Below, in pieces: positions 8,050-17,489 of a stretch of 31,533 nt of DNA. Source of the stretch: an uncultured Bartonella sp. (GTDB lineage Bacteria > Pseudomonadota > Alphaproteobacteria > Rhizobiales > Rhizobiaceae); assembly GCA_943913205.1 (NCBI GenBank), contig CALTWN010000011.1, positions 1 through 31,533 on the forward strand, written 5' to 3'. The notes below the pieces were generated by a model, which searched no databases, had not been told where the DNA came from, and saw only the letters and a list, made by a program, of their open reading frames with translations. Numbering within the stretch: the stretch's first letter is position 1; the number at the start of each line of letters is the position of its first letter. Made by a program: the position numbers and the translations under genes.

Positions 8050-8077
8050 GGCAAATCCAATTAAATTTTTTTAAAAT

Positions 8078-8092
8078 CTAACTATATGTTAG
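8078..8092. repeat. inverted repeat between divergent ubiH and ftsK
   Basis: CTAAC-TATAT-GTTAG is a perfect 5-base inverted repeat with a 5-base spacer. It lies about 30 bases upstream of the ubiH start and 69 bases before ftsK. It could be an operator or a chance event in A+T-rich DNA. No convincing -35/-10 pair was found in this gap. Confidence 0.25.
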
Positions 8093-8160
8093 CATATTTT
8101 TGTTAATATGAAGCCAGAAAGAAAAAAGAATATTTATAGCAGGGGTATATATTAAATAAT

Positions 8161-10584
8161 ATGCATCAAAAAAAGCGTAGATACAATCCATCATTAGCGC
8201 ATGATAAATTAGAAAATCCTAGCGCAGATGAAAATCAAACTAATATAATAATTCAGCAATTGTGTAGCTTATTAGGTTTAGGATTGCTTGTATTATCGGT
8301 AGCTATGACAGCAGCTTTAGCAAGTTGGCACATTTATGATCCATCTTTAAGTTATGCTAATGCAAATAATGTGAAGAATATATTAGGAAAATACGGTGCA
8401 AAATACGCTGATCTATCTATGCAATTTTTAGGGCTTGGAAGTGTGGCCACAATATTGCCTATATTTTTTTGGGGTATGCTATTATTTTTACAGCGTAAGG
8501 TAAATCATATTGTGCGACGTATAATTTTTTATCTTACAGCTATAGCAAGTTTTTCTTGTTTATTGAGTTTATTGCCACATTCTGCATATTGGCCACTTAA
8601 TACCGGGATGGGAGGGTTAGTAGGAGATAAATTAGCATATATATTACAAGATAATATGCTAACATATTTTGGGGTCTGCTATAATTTTACCGCAATTACA
8701 GTTCTCTCTTTAATTTCTATATTATCAATGCCTATAGCTGGTAGTGTTGTGTGGACAAAACCAGCGAGCCGTAAAAAAAGCTATGTAGATGATATGGAAG
8801 TTGAGCCGTTAATAAGCGATTGCCAAAGTTCAGTGGTAAAAAAAGCAAGTAAATTTTCATTTATAAAAAATTGGGCAAAAAAATATGAAAAGAAAGCTCA
8901 TGAAGAGCCATATTTTGAAGAAACTACAAATAAAACTGTAGAGACTCAGCTTAATTTTTTAGACCCGAGTTTTCCTGAACAAGCAAACGCAAAAACAAAC
9001 TTAAATACTAAAGGAGAATCTAAAACCTTATTAAAATCTATAAAAGCCAGTAATGTTGTTAATAAAAAAACTGAGTTTAGTTTGCCTCATTTGGCGTCGC
9101 TAAGTAATGCTCCCAAGCAAAAAAAAGGTGAAAATTTTAGCACGCAATATTTAAATAAAAATGCGCATAAACTGGAAATAGTCTTAGAAGAATTTGGAGT
9201 TAAGGGAAAAATAATAAATGCTCATCCAGGTCCCGTGGTAACTTTATATGAGTTTGAGCCCGCTCCTGGTATTAAATCTTCAAGAGTTATAGGGTTGGCA
9301 GATGATATAGCCCGTTCTATTAGCGCATTATCTGTACGTGTGGCGGTGGTTCCTGGTAGAAATGCAATAGGAATAGAAATCCCAAATAAAGATAGAGCCA
9401 CGGTTTATCTACGCTCAGTTTTAGAATCGCCTTTATATGAAAAAAGCAATGCAGCTCTTTCATTAGCTTTGGGTGTAAATATAGCTGGGGATCCTGTTGT
9501 AACAGATTTAGCAAAGATGCCACATTTGTTGGTAGCAGGTACTACGGGTTCTGGTAAGTCGGTTGGTATTAATACTATGATACTATCATTATTATATAAA
9601 CTGACCCCTGAAGAATGTAGATTTATAATGGTTGATCCTAAAATGCTTGAGCTCTCAGTATATGAAGGCATACCCCATTTACTCACCCCTGTAGTTACTG
9701 ATCCTAAAAAAGCTATAGTTGCCCTTAAATGGGCGGTAAAAGAAATGGAAGACCGTTATCGTAAAATGGCTAAATTAGGGGTACGTAATATAGATGGCTT
9801 TAATAAGCGTGTTCGTGAGATGGAAAATAATGCTGAACCATTAACACAACAAGTACAAACTGGATTCGATTCTGAAACAGGAAAACCAATATTTGAAAAC
9901 CAGCCTTTTGAATTAAAGCATCTACCTTATATAGTTATCATAATAGATGAAATGGCAGATCTAATGATGGTGGCTGGTAAAGAAATAGAAGGGGCGGTAC
10001 AGCGTTTAGCGCAAATGGCTCGGGCCGCTGGTTTACATGTAATAATGGCAACTCAGCGTCCATCAGTAGATGTTATTACGGGTACTATTAAAGCAAATTT
10101 TCCAACGAGAATATCTTTTTCAGTAACTTCAAAAATAGATAGCCGCACTATATTGGGCGAACAAGGAGCCGAGCAATTATTGGGGCAGGGCGATATGTTA
10201 TTTATGATGGGTGGGGGAAGAATACAGCGTGTGCACGGCCCTTTTGTAAGCGATAGAGAGGTAGAAGATGTAGTTAACCATTTAAAATTACAAGCGACTC
10301 CTGACTATAAAGAAGAAATAACTATAGAAGAGGAAGAGGACTCGAGCGCGCCTCAAACTTTTAATAAATCTGATGATTTATATGATCGAGCTGTTGCAAT
10401 AGTGTTGCGTGATAAAAAGGTTTCTACCTCATATGTACAGCGCCGGTTGAGTATAGGATATAATAAAGCGGCTACTTTAATTGAACGTATGGAAGAAGAA
10501 GGTCTAATTTCTCCAGCAAATCATGTAGGTAAACGTGAAATATTAATATCAAATAAGGATAATTTGAGTGAAAAATACAATTAA
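8161..10584 (+). CDS. ftsK: DNA translocase FtsK
   Basis: FtsK pumps DNA at the division septum and activates XerCD at dif. The 807 residues hold four hydrophobic spans in the N-terminal ~195 residues. A charged linker follows (about 200-320), short compared with E. coli, then the alpha/beta motor. Walker A is GTTGSGKS at 460-467 and Walker B is IVIIIDEMADLM with D596-E597. The winged-helix gamma domain that reads orienting sequences is near 740-800 (KVSTSYVQRRLSIGYNKAA). ATG 8161 is the first plausible start; an AGGGG string upstream is too far to be a good ribosome site. It leads the run lolA-xth-macA-macB. Both Xer genes are nearby, but on other transcripts. Confidence 0.95.
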   Translation: MHQKKRRYNPSLAHDKLENPSADENQTNIIIQQLCSLLGLGLLVLSVAMTAALASWHIYDPSLSYANANNVKNILGKYGAKYADLSMQFLGLGSVATILPIFFWGMLLFLQRKVNHIVRRIIFYLTAIASFSCLLSLLPHSAYWPLNTGMGGLVGDKLAYILQDNMLTYFGVCYNFTAITVLSLISILSMPIAGSVVWTKPASRKKSYVDDMEVEPLISDCQSSVVKKASKFSFIKNWAKKYEKKAHEEPYFEETTNKTVETQLNFLDPSFPEQANAKTNLNTKGESKTLLKSIKASNVVNKKTEFSLPHLASLSNAPKQKKGENFSTQYLNKNAHKLEIVLEEFGVKGKIINAHPGPVVTLYEFEPAPGIKSSRVIGLADDIARSISALSVRVAVVPGRNAIGIEIPNKDRATVYLRSVLESPLYEKSNAALSLALGVNIAGDPVVTDLAKMPHLLVAGTTGSGKSVGINTMILSLLYKLTPEECRFIMVDPKMLELSVYEGIPHLLTPVVTDPKKAIVALKWAVKEMEDRYRKMAKLGVRNIDGFNKRVREMENNAEPLTQQVQTGFDSETGKPIFENQPFELKHLPYIVIIIDEMADLMMVAGKEIEGAVQRLAQMARAAGLHVIMATQRPSVDVITGTIKANFPTRISFSVTSKIDSRTILGEQGAEQLLGQGDMLFMMGGGRIQRVHGPFVSDREVEDVVNHLKLQATPDYKEEITIEEEEDSSAPQTFNKSDDLYDRAVAIVLRDKKVSTSYVQRRLSIGYNKAATLIERMEEEGLISPANHVGKREILISNKDNLSEKYN

Positions 10585-11182
10585 ACTAGCTTATATTTTA
10601 TTTTTTTATATGTTGCTTACCGTAAAAGGGTATGCGGAACTTTCAAAAACAGACATAAATTTAGCACAGCATATATTAAATAAATTTTCTGCTATCCCTA
10701 TTCAGATGTCTGATTTTGTACAGCGTAGCGCTAATGGTCATTTAAGCCACGGCACTTTTTATATGCTTCGTCCGGATAAAATACGTTTCGTTTACAAAGA
10801 TACACCGCTTAACGTGGTTTCTGATGGTACCTCTGTGCTTATAAATAATACAATGGTTGATAGTTGGAATCTTTATCCGCTTAATAAAACCCCTATGAAA
10901 ATTTTATTGGCAAAGCATATAAAAGCTTCCGGTGGTTATTTACATGCTGTGCTACATAGAGGTAAAGAAATAATATTAGTTTTTAAAAATAATGATAATA
11001 GTAATAGTGCTATATATATGAACTTCAATTCTACAAATTATAAATTAAAAAGATGGACTATAATAGATGAGCAGTCTATGCCAACTACTGTTGAAATATT
11101 GAATGCAAAGCACGACATAAGGTTTGATAAAGATATGTTTACTATACCATATCAAAGTATAGCAATGAAACGTAAGAGATAA
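10568..11182 (+). CDS. lolA: LolA-like outer-membrane lipoprotein carrier
   Basis: LolA is the periplasmic chaperone that ferries lipoproteins from the LolCDE transporter to the outer membrane. The 204-residue product starts at GTG 10568 inside the 3' end of ftsK (17-base overlap). It has a signal peptide (about 1-23) with probable cleavage after GYA. The family pattern shows in MSDFVQRSANGHLSHGTFYMLRPDKIRFVY, quoted here in parts: the F-x-Q segment, then G-x-F-x-(M/V)-x-R-P-x-(K/R)-(I/L)-R-F. The C-terminal half has the expected beta-strand alternation. It sits directly after ftsK, as in many alphaproteobacteria. The sequence is divergent from gammaproteobacterial LolA, so the call rests on the N-terminal motif and context. 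Confidence 0.82.
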   Translation: MKNTIKLAYILFFYMLLTVKGYAELSKTDINLAQHILNKFSAIPIQMSDFVQRSANGHLSHGTFYMLRPDKIRFVYKDTPLNVVSDGTSVLINNTMVDSWNLYPLNKTPMKILLAKHIKASGGYLHAVLHRGKEIILVFKNNDNSNSAIYMNFNSTNYKLKRWTIIDEQSMPTTVEILNAKHDIRFDKDMFTIPYQSIAMKRKR

Positions 11183-11187
11183 AGTTT

Positions 11188-11985
11188 ATGGCAATATCAA
11201 TAGCTACTTGGAATATAAACTCTGTTCGACTTCGTATAAATTTAGTATTAGAATTTTTAAGAACTTATAATATTGATATTTTATGTTTACAAGAGACAAA
11301 ATGCCGTAATGATTTTTTTCCTTTAAAAGCATTAAAGGATTCTGGTTATAATTATATTCTGTATCATGGTGAAAAATCTTACAATGGTGTAGCTATAATA
11401 TCAAGAATACCCATAATAGAAGAGGAAAGAAGACAGTTCTGCGATAGGGGTGATTGCAGGCATATTAGTGCAGTTTTTACCTATAAAAATAACGATATAT
11501 TATTACATAATTTTTACGTGCCCGCTGGAGGTGATATTCCAGATATACATCTTAACGCTAAATTTAAGCATAAATTAGAATTTTTAGAAGAAATGCGATC
11601 TATAAAAAGTATTGGAGAGAAAGGACAAAATTCTATATTGGTAGGTGATTTAAATATTGCTCCATTGCAAAGCGATGTTTGGAGCCACAAGCAATTATTA
11701 GATGTTGTTTCCCATACACCTATTGAAACGAATTTGTTGCAAGAATTGCTGCATAAAGGTGGTTGGGTAGATTTTGTTCGCCACCATATTCAACCGCCAC
11801 AAAAGGTTTATAGCTGGTGGAGTTATCGCGCAAAAGATTGGCAAAAAAGCAATAGGGGCCGTAGATTAGACCATATTTGGATGGCTCCAGATCTTATAAA
11901 AGGAGATACTAAAACTCAGATAGCAATTGAATTTCGTAGCGCCACGCAACCATCAGATCACGTGCCTGTTGTAGCTTATATATAA
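11188..11985 (+). CDS. xth: exodeoxyribonuclease III (AP endonuclease)
   Basis: This is an ExoIII-type AP endonuclease of the EEP superfamily, cutting DNA 5' to abasic sites in base excision repair. The 265 residues match the XthA length. Active-site elements are visible in order: WNINSVR (N9 or N11), LQETK with metal ligand E36, NFYVPAGGD with Y110, GDLNIAP with D154 and N156, RRLDHIW with D228, and the closing SDHVPV with H258. The gene begins five bases after lolA and 13 bases precede macA, so it belongs to the ftsK transcript. The ftsK-lolA-xth order is, from general knowledge, common in Hyphomicrobiales. Confidence 0.94.
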   Translation: MAISIATWNINSVRLRINLVLEFLRTYNIDILCLQETKCRNDFFPLKALKDSGYNYILYHGEKSYNGVAIISRIPIIEEERRQFCDRGDCRHISAVFTYKNNDILLHNFYVPAGGDIPDIHLNAKFKHKLEFLEEMRSIKSIGEKGQNSILVGDLNIAPLQSDVWSHKQLLDVVSHTPIETNLLQELLHKGGWVDFVRHHIQPPQKVYSWWSYRAKDWQKSNRGRRLDHIWMAPDLIKGDTKTQIAIEFRSATQPSDHVPVVAYI

Positions 11986-11998
11986 GAAGTTGATTTAA

Positions 11999-13219
11999 AT
12001 GCAGAAAATAAATACACCAAAAGCTAAATTCAATAAAGCCTTTTTTTTAATATTATTAATGGCTTTTTTAATAGTTGTTTTCTGCCTTATAAGATTTTTT
12101 TATGGCGGTGTTAATGCTACGCAATATATCACTACTATAGCTAATCGTGGCGATATAGAGGTTAGTGTTTTAGCTGAAGGTGTGGTAAAGCCACAAAATC
12201 TTGTAGCTATAGGTGCCCAGACCTCCGGTAAAATTGTGGAGCTCAAAGTATCGCCCGGCGATAAAGTTCTTAAAAATCAGGTTATAGCTAGAATAGATTC
12301 TATAAATCAAGAAAATGATTTGAAAAAAGCTGAACACGCTCTTGCGGTATATAAAGCTAAGTTGGATGAGCAAAAAGTGCAGCTAGAATTAAGCAATGCA
12401 AAACTTAAGAGAAGTAATAAATTATTAGAGTCAAATGCTATAATGTTGAGCTCTTATAAAGAAAATGAAGCACAGGTGGCAATTAATAAAGCTGAAATAG
12501 AAGCCTTAAAATCTGAAATATCTCAGGCCCAAATAGATGTGCAAACAGCTAAATTAGCGCTTTCTTATACACAAATTAAGGCCCCCGATGATGGTACTAT
12601 TTTGGCCACATTGGTACAAGAGGGTCAAAATATTAATGCAGTGCAGTCAGTACCAATAGTAGCAATATTAGGTAATTTGCAGCGTATGAAGATATATGCG
12701 CAAATATCAGAAGCTGATATCAGCAAGATAAGAGTGGGACAGGAAGTATATTTTAATGTAGTGGGCAATACAAATAAAATTTACCACGCACATTTAGAAA
12801 CTATAGATCCGGCACCAGAATCTATTCGAGATGATATTAATTTTGATTCCTCATCTCGCACCGGCAGCGCCTCAGCTATATATTATAATGCTACATTTAC
12901 TGTTGATAATGAAGATAGGGCCTTGTTAACATATATGACCTGCGAAGTTCATATAATTTTAGGCAAAGCTTCAAATGTTGTTTTGGTGCCGAGCTCTGCA
13001 TTGCAAAATATTAGAGATGACGTCGGGCAAATTGTTATTAAGCATGGTACTATAATAGAGCATAGAGATGTTAAAATTGGTTTGAATAACAAAGTTATGG
13101 CAGAAATAAAAGATGGGGTCAGCCCTGGGGAAGAAATAGTTTTATCTAGCAATAATGCAACAAATGTTACGGTAAAAGAAGAACCAAAATTGCGGCATCC
13201 ACGTCATATGGGGATGTGA
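11999..13219 (+). CDS. macA: MacA-type periplasmic adaptor subunit
   Basis: This is the membrane-fusion (adaptor) protein of a MacAB-TolC type tripartite efflux system. The 406-residue product has one N-terminal membrane span (about 15-35) with a short cytoplasmic start. A split lipoyl/barrel-sandwich domain follows (VAIGAQTSGKIVELKV, rejoining at YTQIKAPDDGTILA), then an alpha-helical coiled coil (about 105-185), a beta-barrel, and a membrane-proximal domain ending in a His-rich tail (RHPRHMGM). Its stop TGA shares one base with the macB ATG. MacAB systems export macrolides, lipopeptides, haem precursors or siderophores in various bacteria; the cargo here is unknown. No TolC gene is in the window. 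Confidence 0.87.
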   Translation: MQKINTPKAKFNKAFFLILLMAFLIVVFCLIRFFYGGVNATQYITTIANRGDIEVSVLAEGVVKPQNLVAIGAQTSGKIVELKVSPGDKVLKNQVIARIDSINQENDLKKAEHALAVYKAKLDEQKVQLELSNAKLKRSNKLLESNAIMLSSYKENEAQVAINKAEIEALKSEISQAQIDVQTAKLALSYTQIKAPDDGTILATLVQEGQNINAVQSVPIVAILGNLQRMKIYAQISEADISKIRVGQEVYFNVVGNTNKIYHAHLETIDPAPESIRDDINFDSSSRTGSASAIYYNATFTVDNEDRALLTYMTCEVHIILGKASNVVLVPSSALQNIRDDVGQIVIKHGTIIEHRDVKIGLNNKVMAEIKDGVSPGEEIVLSSNNATNVTVKEEPKLRHPRHMGM

Positions 13220-15177
13220 TGACAAACAGCCGCCCTTTACTTGAGTTAAAAGATATAAAAAAATCATATAATACTGGCTATGTTTTAAGAGGTATAAATT
13301 TAACCATAAATCGTGGCGAAATGGTTGCTATTATAGGAGCTTCTGGCTCCGGTAAATCTACCTTGATGAATATTTTAGGCTGCTTGGATAAAGCTAGTGA
13401 AGGTAGCTATCTGGTGAGTGGCAGGTCTGTTGACCAATTAGATTCTGATCAGCTTTCTGAACTACGCAGAGAATATTTTGGTTTTATTTTTCAAAAATAT
13501 CATTTACTTAGCTCCTTAACAGCAATAGGTAATGTTGAAATACCATCGATATATGCAGGTATTAAATCTAGTAATAGGTTTAACAAAGCTAAAGATATTT
13601 TAGTGCGCTTAGGGTTAGGTTCGCGTTTATATCATAAACCCAATCAACTTTCTGGTGGGCAACAACAACGCGTATCTATAGCACGTGCGTTAATTAATAG
13701 TGGTCAAATAATTTTGGCAGATGAACCAACAGGAGCGCTTGATACACAAAGCGGACAAGAGGTTCTTAAAATTTTAGATGAGTTACATAAGGAAGGTAGT
13801 ACTTTAATAATAGTTACTCACGATCCTTTAGTTGCTAAAAAGGCCCAACGTATTATAGAAATAAGCGATGGTCTAATAGTAGATGATTATTTAAATAAAG
13901 AATATATACCGCAGCATTTGCCTAATCCTATTAAGGTTGTGCAAGATAAAGTAGGTAAAACTAGTTATTTAGTAGCTTATTTAGATACATTAAAAGAAGC
14001 CTTAATTATGGCTTTATTGTCTTTAAAGGCGCATCCTATGCGTAGTTTTTTAACTATGCTCGGGATAATAATAGGCATAGCTGCTGTAATTTTGATGGTA
14101 GCTATGGGTAATGGCACCCAACAAAAAATAATGGACAATATCAATAGTATGGGCACAAATAGCTTGGCTATTTATGCTGGTAAATCTATGTCAGATGCAA
14201 GGGCAGGTTTGGTTACTACCCTTGTAGATAGCGACGCCAAGGCTCTTGGTAATTTACCTTATGTAGTTGGTGTTAGCCCTGGTGTTTCAGGAACCACACA
14301 AATAAGCTATGGTAATGTAAATGCTACAGCTCGTATAGAAGGTTCTAGTTCGCAAATTTTTACTATACGCAAAATGCAATTGGATCAAGGATCATTTTTT
14401 GATTCGGATGATGTTGAAAATCGTAATTTAAATGTAGTAATCGATGTAAAAACAAAAGAAGAGCTTTTTGGCAAAAGCTCACAAAATATTATAGGAAAAA
14501 CAATATTTATAGGCGATTCGATAGGGCGCATTGTAGGTATAGTAAAAAACCCACCTTCTGAATTTGCTTCTAAAAATTTAACAGTTTATGCTCCATATAA
14601 AGCCTTGCAAACTAGATTAGTTGGTAGTAATCAGGTTCAATCTATAATATTGCGCATAGCTGATAATGTAAATTCTAATTTAGCTGAAAATGCCATAACT
14701 AAAATATTGACAATGCGTCACGGAGCTAAGGATTTTTTTATTTTAAATAGTGAAGAATTTCGCAAAAGAGTAGAACAAACCATGGGAACAATGACATTAT
14801 TAATAGTTGCTATTGCTTCTATATCTTTGTTAGTTGGTGGGATAGGCGTTATGAATATAATGTTGGTAACTGTTTCAGAGCGTATTAACGAAATAGGTGT
14901 TCGTATGGCTGTAGGAGCACGCCAAAGAGATATATTACAGCAATTTTTAATAGAAACTGTTATAGTTTGTATGATAGGTGGCGCTGTTGGAATTATGCTA
15001 GCTTTTGGATTGGGTGAATTAATTAATATGCTTAATTTACCTTTTAAAGTAGTTTATTCAATAAATTCTATAATAATAGCATTTTTATTTTCTAGTTTTA
15101 TTGGTATTTGCTTTGGCTTTTTTCCAGCTCGGGGCGCTTCTCGTTTAAACCCCGTAATAGCCTTGGCTAGAGATTGA
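13219..15177 (+). CDS. macB: MacB-type ABC transporter, fused ATPase and permease
   Basis: MacB is the dimeric ABC transporter that drives substrate from the periplasm through MacA and a TolC-like channel. From ATG 13219 the product has 652 residues; a GTG immediately upstream would add one. The N-terminal ATPase has Walker A GASGSGKST at 40-48, signature LSGGQQQR at 144-151, Walker B ILADEPTGALD with D168-E169, and the switch His in VTHD. Membrane span 1 (about 265-290) follows, then a large periplasmic domain, and three C-terminal spans (about 525-640) ending RLNPVIALARD, the usual MacB/FtsX-type closure. Its last 33 bases are overlapped antisense by ydcF. TGATG overlap with macA indicates coupled translation. 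Confidence 0.9.
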   Translation: MTNSRPLLELKDIKKSYNTGYVLRGINLTINRGEMVAIIGASGSGKSTLMNILGCLDKASEGSYLVSGRSVDQLDSDQLSELRREYFGFIFQKYHLLSSLTAIGNVEIPSIYAGIKSSNRFNKAKDILVRLGLGSRLYHKPNQLSGGQQQRVSIARALINSGQIILADEPTGALDTQSGQEVLKILDELHKEGSTLIIVTHDPLVAKKAQRIIEISDGLIVDDYLNKEYIPQHLPNPIKVVQDKVGKTSYLVAYLDTLKEALIMALLSLKAHPMRSFLTMLGIIIGIAAVILMVAMGNGTQQKIMDNINSMGTNSLAIYAGKSMSDARAGLVTTLVDSDAKALGNLPYVVGVSPGVSGTTQISYGNVNATARIEGSSSQIFTIRKMQLDQGSFFDSDDVENRNLNVVIDVKTKEELFGKSSQNIIGKTIFIGDSIGRIVGIVKNPPSEFASKNLTVYAPYKALQTRLVGSNQVQSIILRIADNVNSNLAENAITKILTMRHGAKDFFILNSEEFRKRVEQTMGTMTLLIVAIASISLLVGGIGVMNIMLVTVSERINEIGVRMAVGARQRDILQQFLIETVIVCMIGGAVGIMLAFGLGELINMLNLPFKVVYSINSIIIAFLFSSFIGICFGFFPARGASRLNPVIALARD

Positions 15178-15747
15178 TTTTGTAATATAATATTTTATAT
15201 TTGTACGAATATATTTAGAAAATTCAGTAAGTAAATTTATTGTTTGGCTAAAAGTTAGATGATGCCATAATTGAGCTGATGACTTATAATCTTTTATCGG
15301 GGCAGGCAAAAGCACTATATTTGGTAGCGCCATTTTTAATTCTAGTAGACTCCTTGGCATGTGGTAATCATTCGTCACTATATATATAGTTTTATAATTG
15401 TATTTTTTTACCCAAAGCGCGGTTTCCATAGCATTTCCTGCTGTATTTAAAGCATATCTGCCAATATCAATATGTTGCATAAGGTTATGATCTTTTATTC
15501 CTAAAGCGTGTATTATAGTTTTATTGCTTATGTGTTTATTAACCCCGCTTAGTAACATTCGTTGCCCTTTTTTATTTTCAAGCAATTTTACGCCGGCTGC
15601 AAGTCTAGCATGGCCCCCTGTTAGTACTATTATTGCATCGGCTTTATAATTATTGGTGTATTGAATGTGAGAGAAATTTTGAACAAAAGCTATAAAACAA
15701 GCTAAAAAAACTAAAAAAGCAGCGATAAAAATATAAAATAAGCGCAT
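15145..15747 (-). CDS. YdcF/SanA-like DUF218 membrane protein
   Basis: This 200-residue protein has an N-terminal membrane span (about 3-24) and a periplasmic DUF218 domain. Typical elements are ADAIIVLTGGHARLAAG (the strand and glycine-rich loop), NTAGNAMETA, and VTNDYHMPRSLLEL. The family includes E. coli YdcF, SanA and ElyC, linked to envelope integrity, but its biochemistry is unsettled. It lies eight bases after ftsX in the ftsE-ftsX-ydcF order seen in other Hyphomicrobiales. The last ten codons are antisense to the end of macB, which may be a recent 3' extension after loss of an earlier stop. Confidence 0.82.
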   Translation of the reverse strand: MRLFYIFIAAFLVFLACFIAFVQNFSHIQYTNNYKADAIIVLTGGHARLAAGVKLLENKKGQRMLLSGVNKHISNKTIIHALGIKDHNLMQHIDIGRYALNTAGNAMETALWVKKYNYKTIYIVTNDYHMPRSLLELKMALPNIVLLPAPIKDYKSSAQLWHHLTFSQTINLLTEFSKYIRTNIKYYITKSISSQGYYGV

Positions 15748-15755
15748 ATATTTGT

Positions 15756-16703
15756 TTAAAGTTTTGTTTCCAAAGAATATAATTGTTTTAGTACTGTAAC
15801 GCGGCAGGCAAATACGGTTAATATTACTACAAAAAAAACTAATACAAGCATTTCTATATAATATAACACACCTAGATGAAAATTACCAAAAAAAGCAGAT
15901 AATTGCACATGATAGTTACGGTAGTGAGAGTTAAAGTAAAATAACGCAAAAAATAGCAATATCGTAGCTAAAGCGCCTAGTATAGCACCTTGTATAGCTT
16001 TGTAAAAAAATACAACATCAAATTGCTTTGCAATATATGATTTATCCGCGCTTAGAAAATGTAATATCTCTATAATATGTTTATTAGAGCTTACAGCGCT
16101 AAGGGTAGCAAAAATTATGGTAATTATTAAAGCGCAGCTTAATAATAATACAATAAAACTAACAATTATAGTACAACTATGAGCCATAGACTGAAGCTGT
16201 TTAATCCAAGCATGATTAGTATTAAAGTTAGCATTGGGCAAATTTGTAGATAAATAATTTTTAAACTTTACAGCGTCGAAAGGCCCATTTTCGACTAAAT
16301 GCACCATTATAACTCTTGGAATAGGTAAGTCATTAAAGCTTAAATTATTGCCTAGCCAAGGTTCCAATAGTTTTTTTGTAGCATCTTCATTTAGTATTTC
16401 GGTGTCATAAACGCCGGTAAAATTCATTGCTAATTCGCTTGCATATTTAAGATCATCATTTATATTATAGCCATCTCTAGGCGTTACATCTATGGTAGCT
16501 TCGCTACCTATCTGGTTATTCCAATGTTTGACAGAGCTGTTAAGTAAATATACAGTAGCAAGCCCTGTTGTACATAAAAAACACATTATAGCAATAACCA
16601 CAACAAGAGATTTTTTTACAATATCTTGCTTAGGTATTATATTGTCGCTAACTATATTTGGCGAAAAAATAAAGATATTTTTTAATAGGGCTGTTTTATT
16701 CAT
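15756..16703 (-). CDS. ftsX: cell division permease-like protein FtsX
   Basis: FtsX is the membrane partner of FtsE. The complex transmits a signal across the inner membrane to activate murein hydrolases and helps divisome assembly. The 315-residue protein has the FtsX topology: span 1 at about 32-53, a periplasmic domain (about 55-175), then three spans near 177-205, 232-252 and 277-302. The C-terminal permease domain starts with the cytoplasmic NKHIIEILHFLSADKSYIAKQF segment, quoted only as a position guide (about 205-228, key residues EIL and LSA). Its ATG overlaps the end of ftsE by eight bases, so the pair is translationally coupled. Sequence is quite divergent, as usual for alphaproteobacterial FtsX; linkage to FtsE makes the call firm. 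Confidence 0.85.
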   Translation of the reverse strand: MNKTALLKNIFIFSPNIVSDNIIPKQDIVKKSLVVVIAIMCFLCTTGLATVYLLNSSVKHWNNQIGSEATIDVTPRDGYNINDDLKYASELAMNFTGVYDTEILNEDATKKLLEPWLGNNLSFNDLPIPRVIMVHLVENGPFDAVKFKNYLSTNLPNANFNTNHAWIKQLQSMAHSCTIIVSFIVLLLSCALIITIIFATLSAVSSNKHIIEILHFLSADKSYIAKQFDVVFFYKAIQGAILGALATILLFFALFYFNSHYRNYHVQLSAFFGNFHLGVLYYIEMLVLVFFVVILTVFACRVTVLKQLYSLETKL

Positions 16704-17355
16704 AGCAAATAACTTTTTTATTTTCTATAGATAGGCGTCGGGCATTTGCTGTATCTAATAAGGTGGTATCGTGTGTTGCTAGTACCACAGCTGTACCAAA
16801 TTTATTAAGCTCTAAAAAAAGACGTAATAATCGTTTGGCTAAATCTTTATCAACATTTCCTGTGGGTTCATCAGCTAATAATATTTTGGGTTTTGTTATT
16901 ATAGCCCTAGCAATAGCTACTCTTTGTTTTTCTCCACCTGAAAGCGCGGCTGCATGAGTATTTAGCCTTTTTCCCAGCCCCACCCAATTTAGTAATTCTA
17001 TGGCTTGCGATTTAAACGTAGCTTCCTCTTTACCCCGTACTCTAAAGGCAAGAGCAACATTTTCATATGCGCTTAAATGGTCAAGCAATCTGAAATCTTG
17101 AAAAACTATACCTATATCGCGCCTTAACATTTGCTTTTCGTTTGATTTTAGCCTAGAGACATCAAACCCAAAAATATTTATAAGCCCCCGTGTGGGGGCA
17201 AGGTTAAGTGCCATCATTTTTAGCAAAGTAGTTTTTCCAGCGCCAGATGGACCTGATAAAAATTGAAAAGATTTAGGTGCAATAGTAAAACTAACATCAT
17301 GTAATATTTCTGAATTTAAATCGTATCTTAAGCCGATTTTTTCAAAAGAGATCAC
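16696..17355 (-). CDS. ftsE: cell division ATP-binding protein FtsE
   Basis: FtsE is the cytoplasmic ATPase of the FtsEX complex. The 219 residues form one ABC ATPase domain: Walker A GPSGAGKTT at 35-43, Q-loop FQDFRLL, signature LSGGEKQR at 138-145, Walker B ILLADEPTGNVD with D162-E163, and switch H195 in ATHD. It starts at GTG 17355 with an AAAGG ribosome site eight bases upstream. A hairpin terminator behind rpsP separates it from the ribosomal gene upstream, so ftsE-ftsX-ydcF is probably its own operon. A candidate promoter in the 17356-17400 gap was not convincing. Confidence 0.92.
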   Translation of the reverse strand: MISFEKIGLRYDLNSEILHDVSFTIAPKSFQFLSGPSGAGKTTLLKMMALNLAPTRGLINIFGFDVSRLKSNEKQMLRRDIGIVFQDFRLLDHLSAYENVALAFRVRGKEEATFKSQAIELLNWVGLGKRLNTHAAALSGGEKQRVAIARAIITKPKILLADEPTGNVDKDLAKRLLRLFLELNKFGTAVVLATHDTTLLDTANARRLSIENKKVICYE

Positions 17356-17402
17356 AATATTTACCTTTGTTAATTTATAGCCATGTTAGCTAATTATAAC
17401 AT

Positions 17403-17446
17403 AAAAAAAAAGAGCCGCATAGTTCTATACTATGCAACTTTTTTTC
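17403..17446 (-). terminator. hairpin terminator after rpsP, T-tracts on both sides
   Basis: A perfect 7-base stem (GCATAGT at 17417-17423 with ACTATGC at 17429-17435, loop TCTAT) is flanked by a run of A on the left and a run of T on the right. Read on the minus strand it ends the ffh-chorismate mutase-rpsP transcript. The symmetric tracts mean it could also stop plus-strand transcription. Confidence 0.75.
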
Positions 17447-17489
17447 TAAAAAGCAAATTATATAAAATTTACTAATTTTATGCTGTTTT

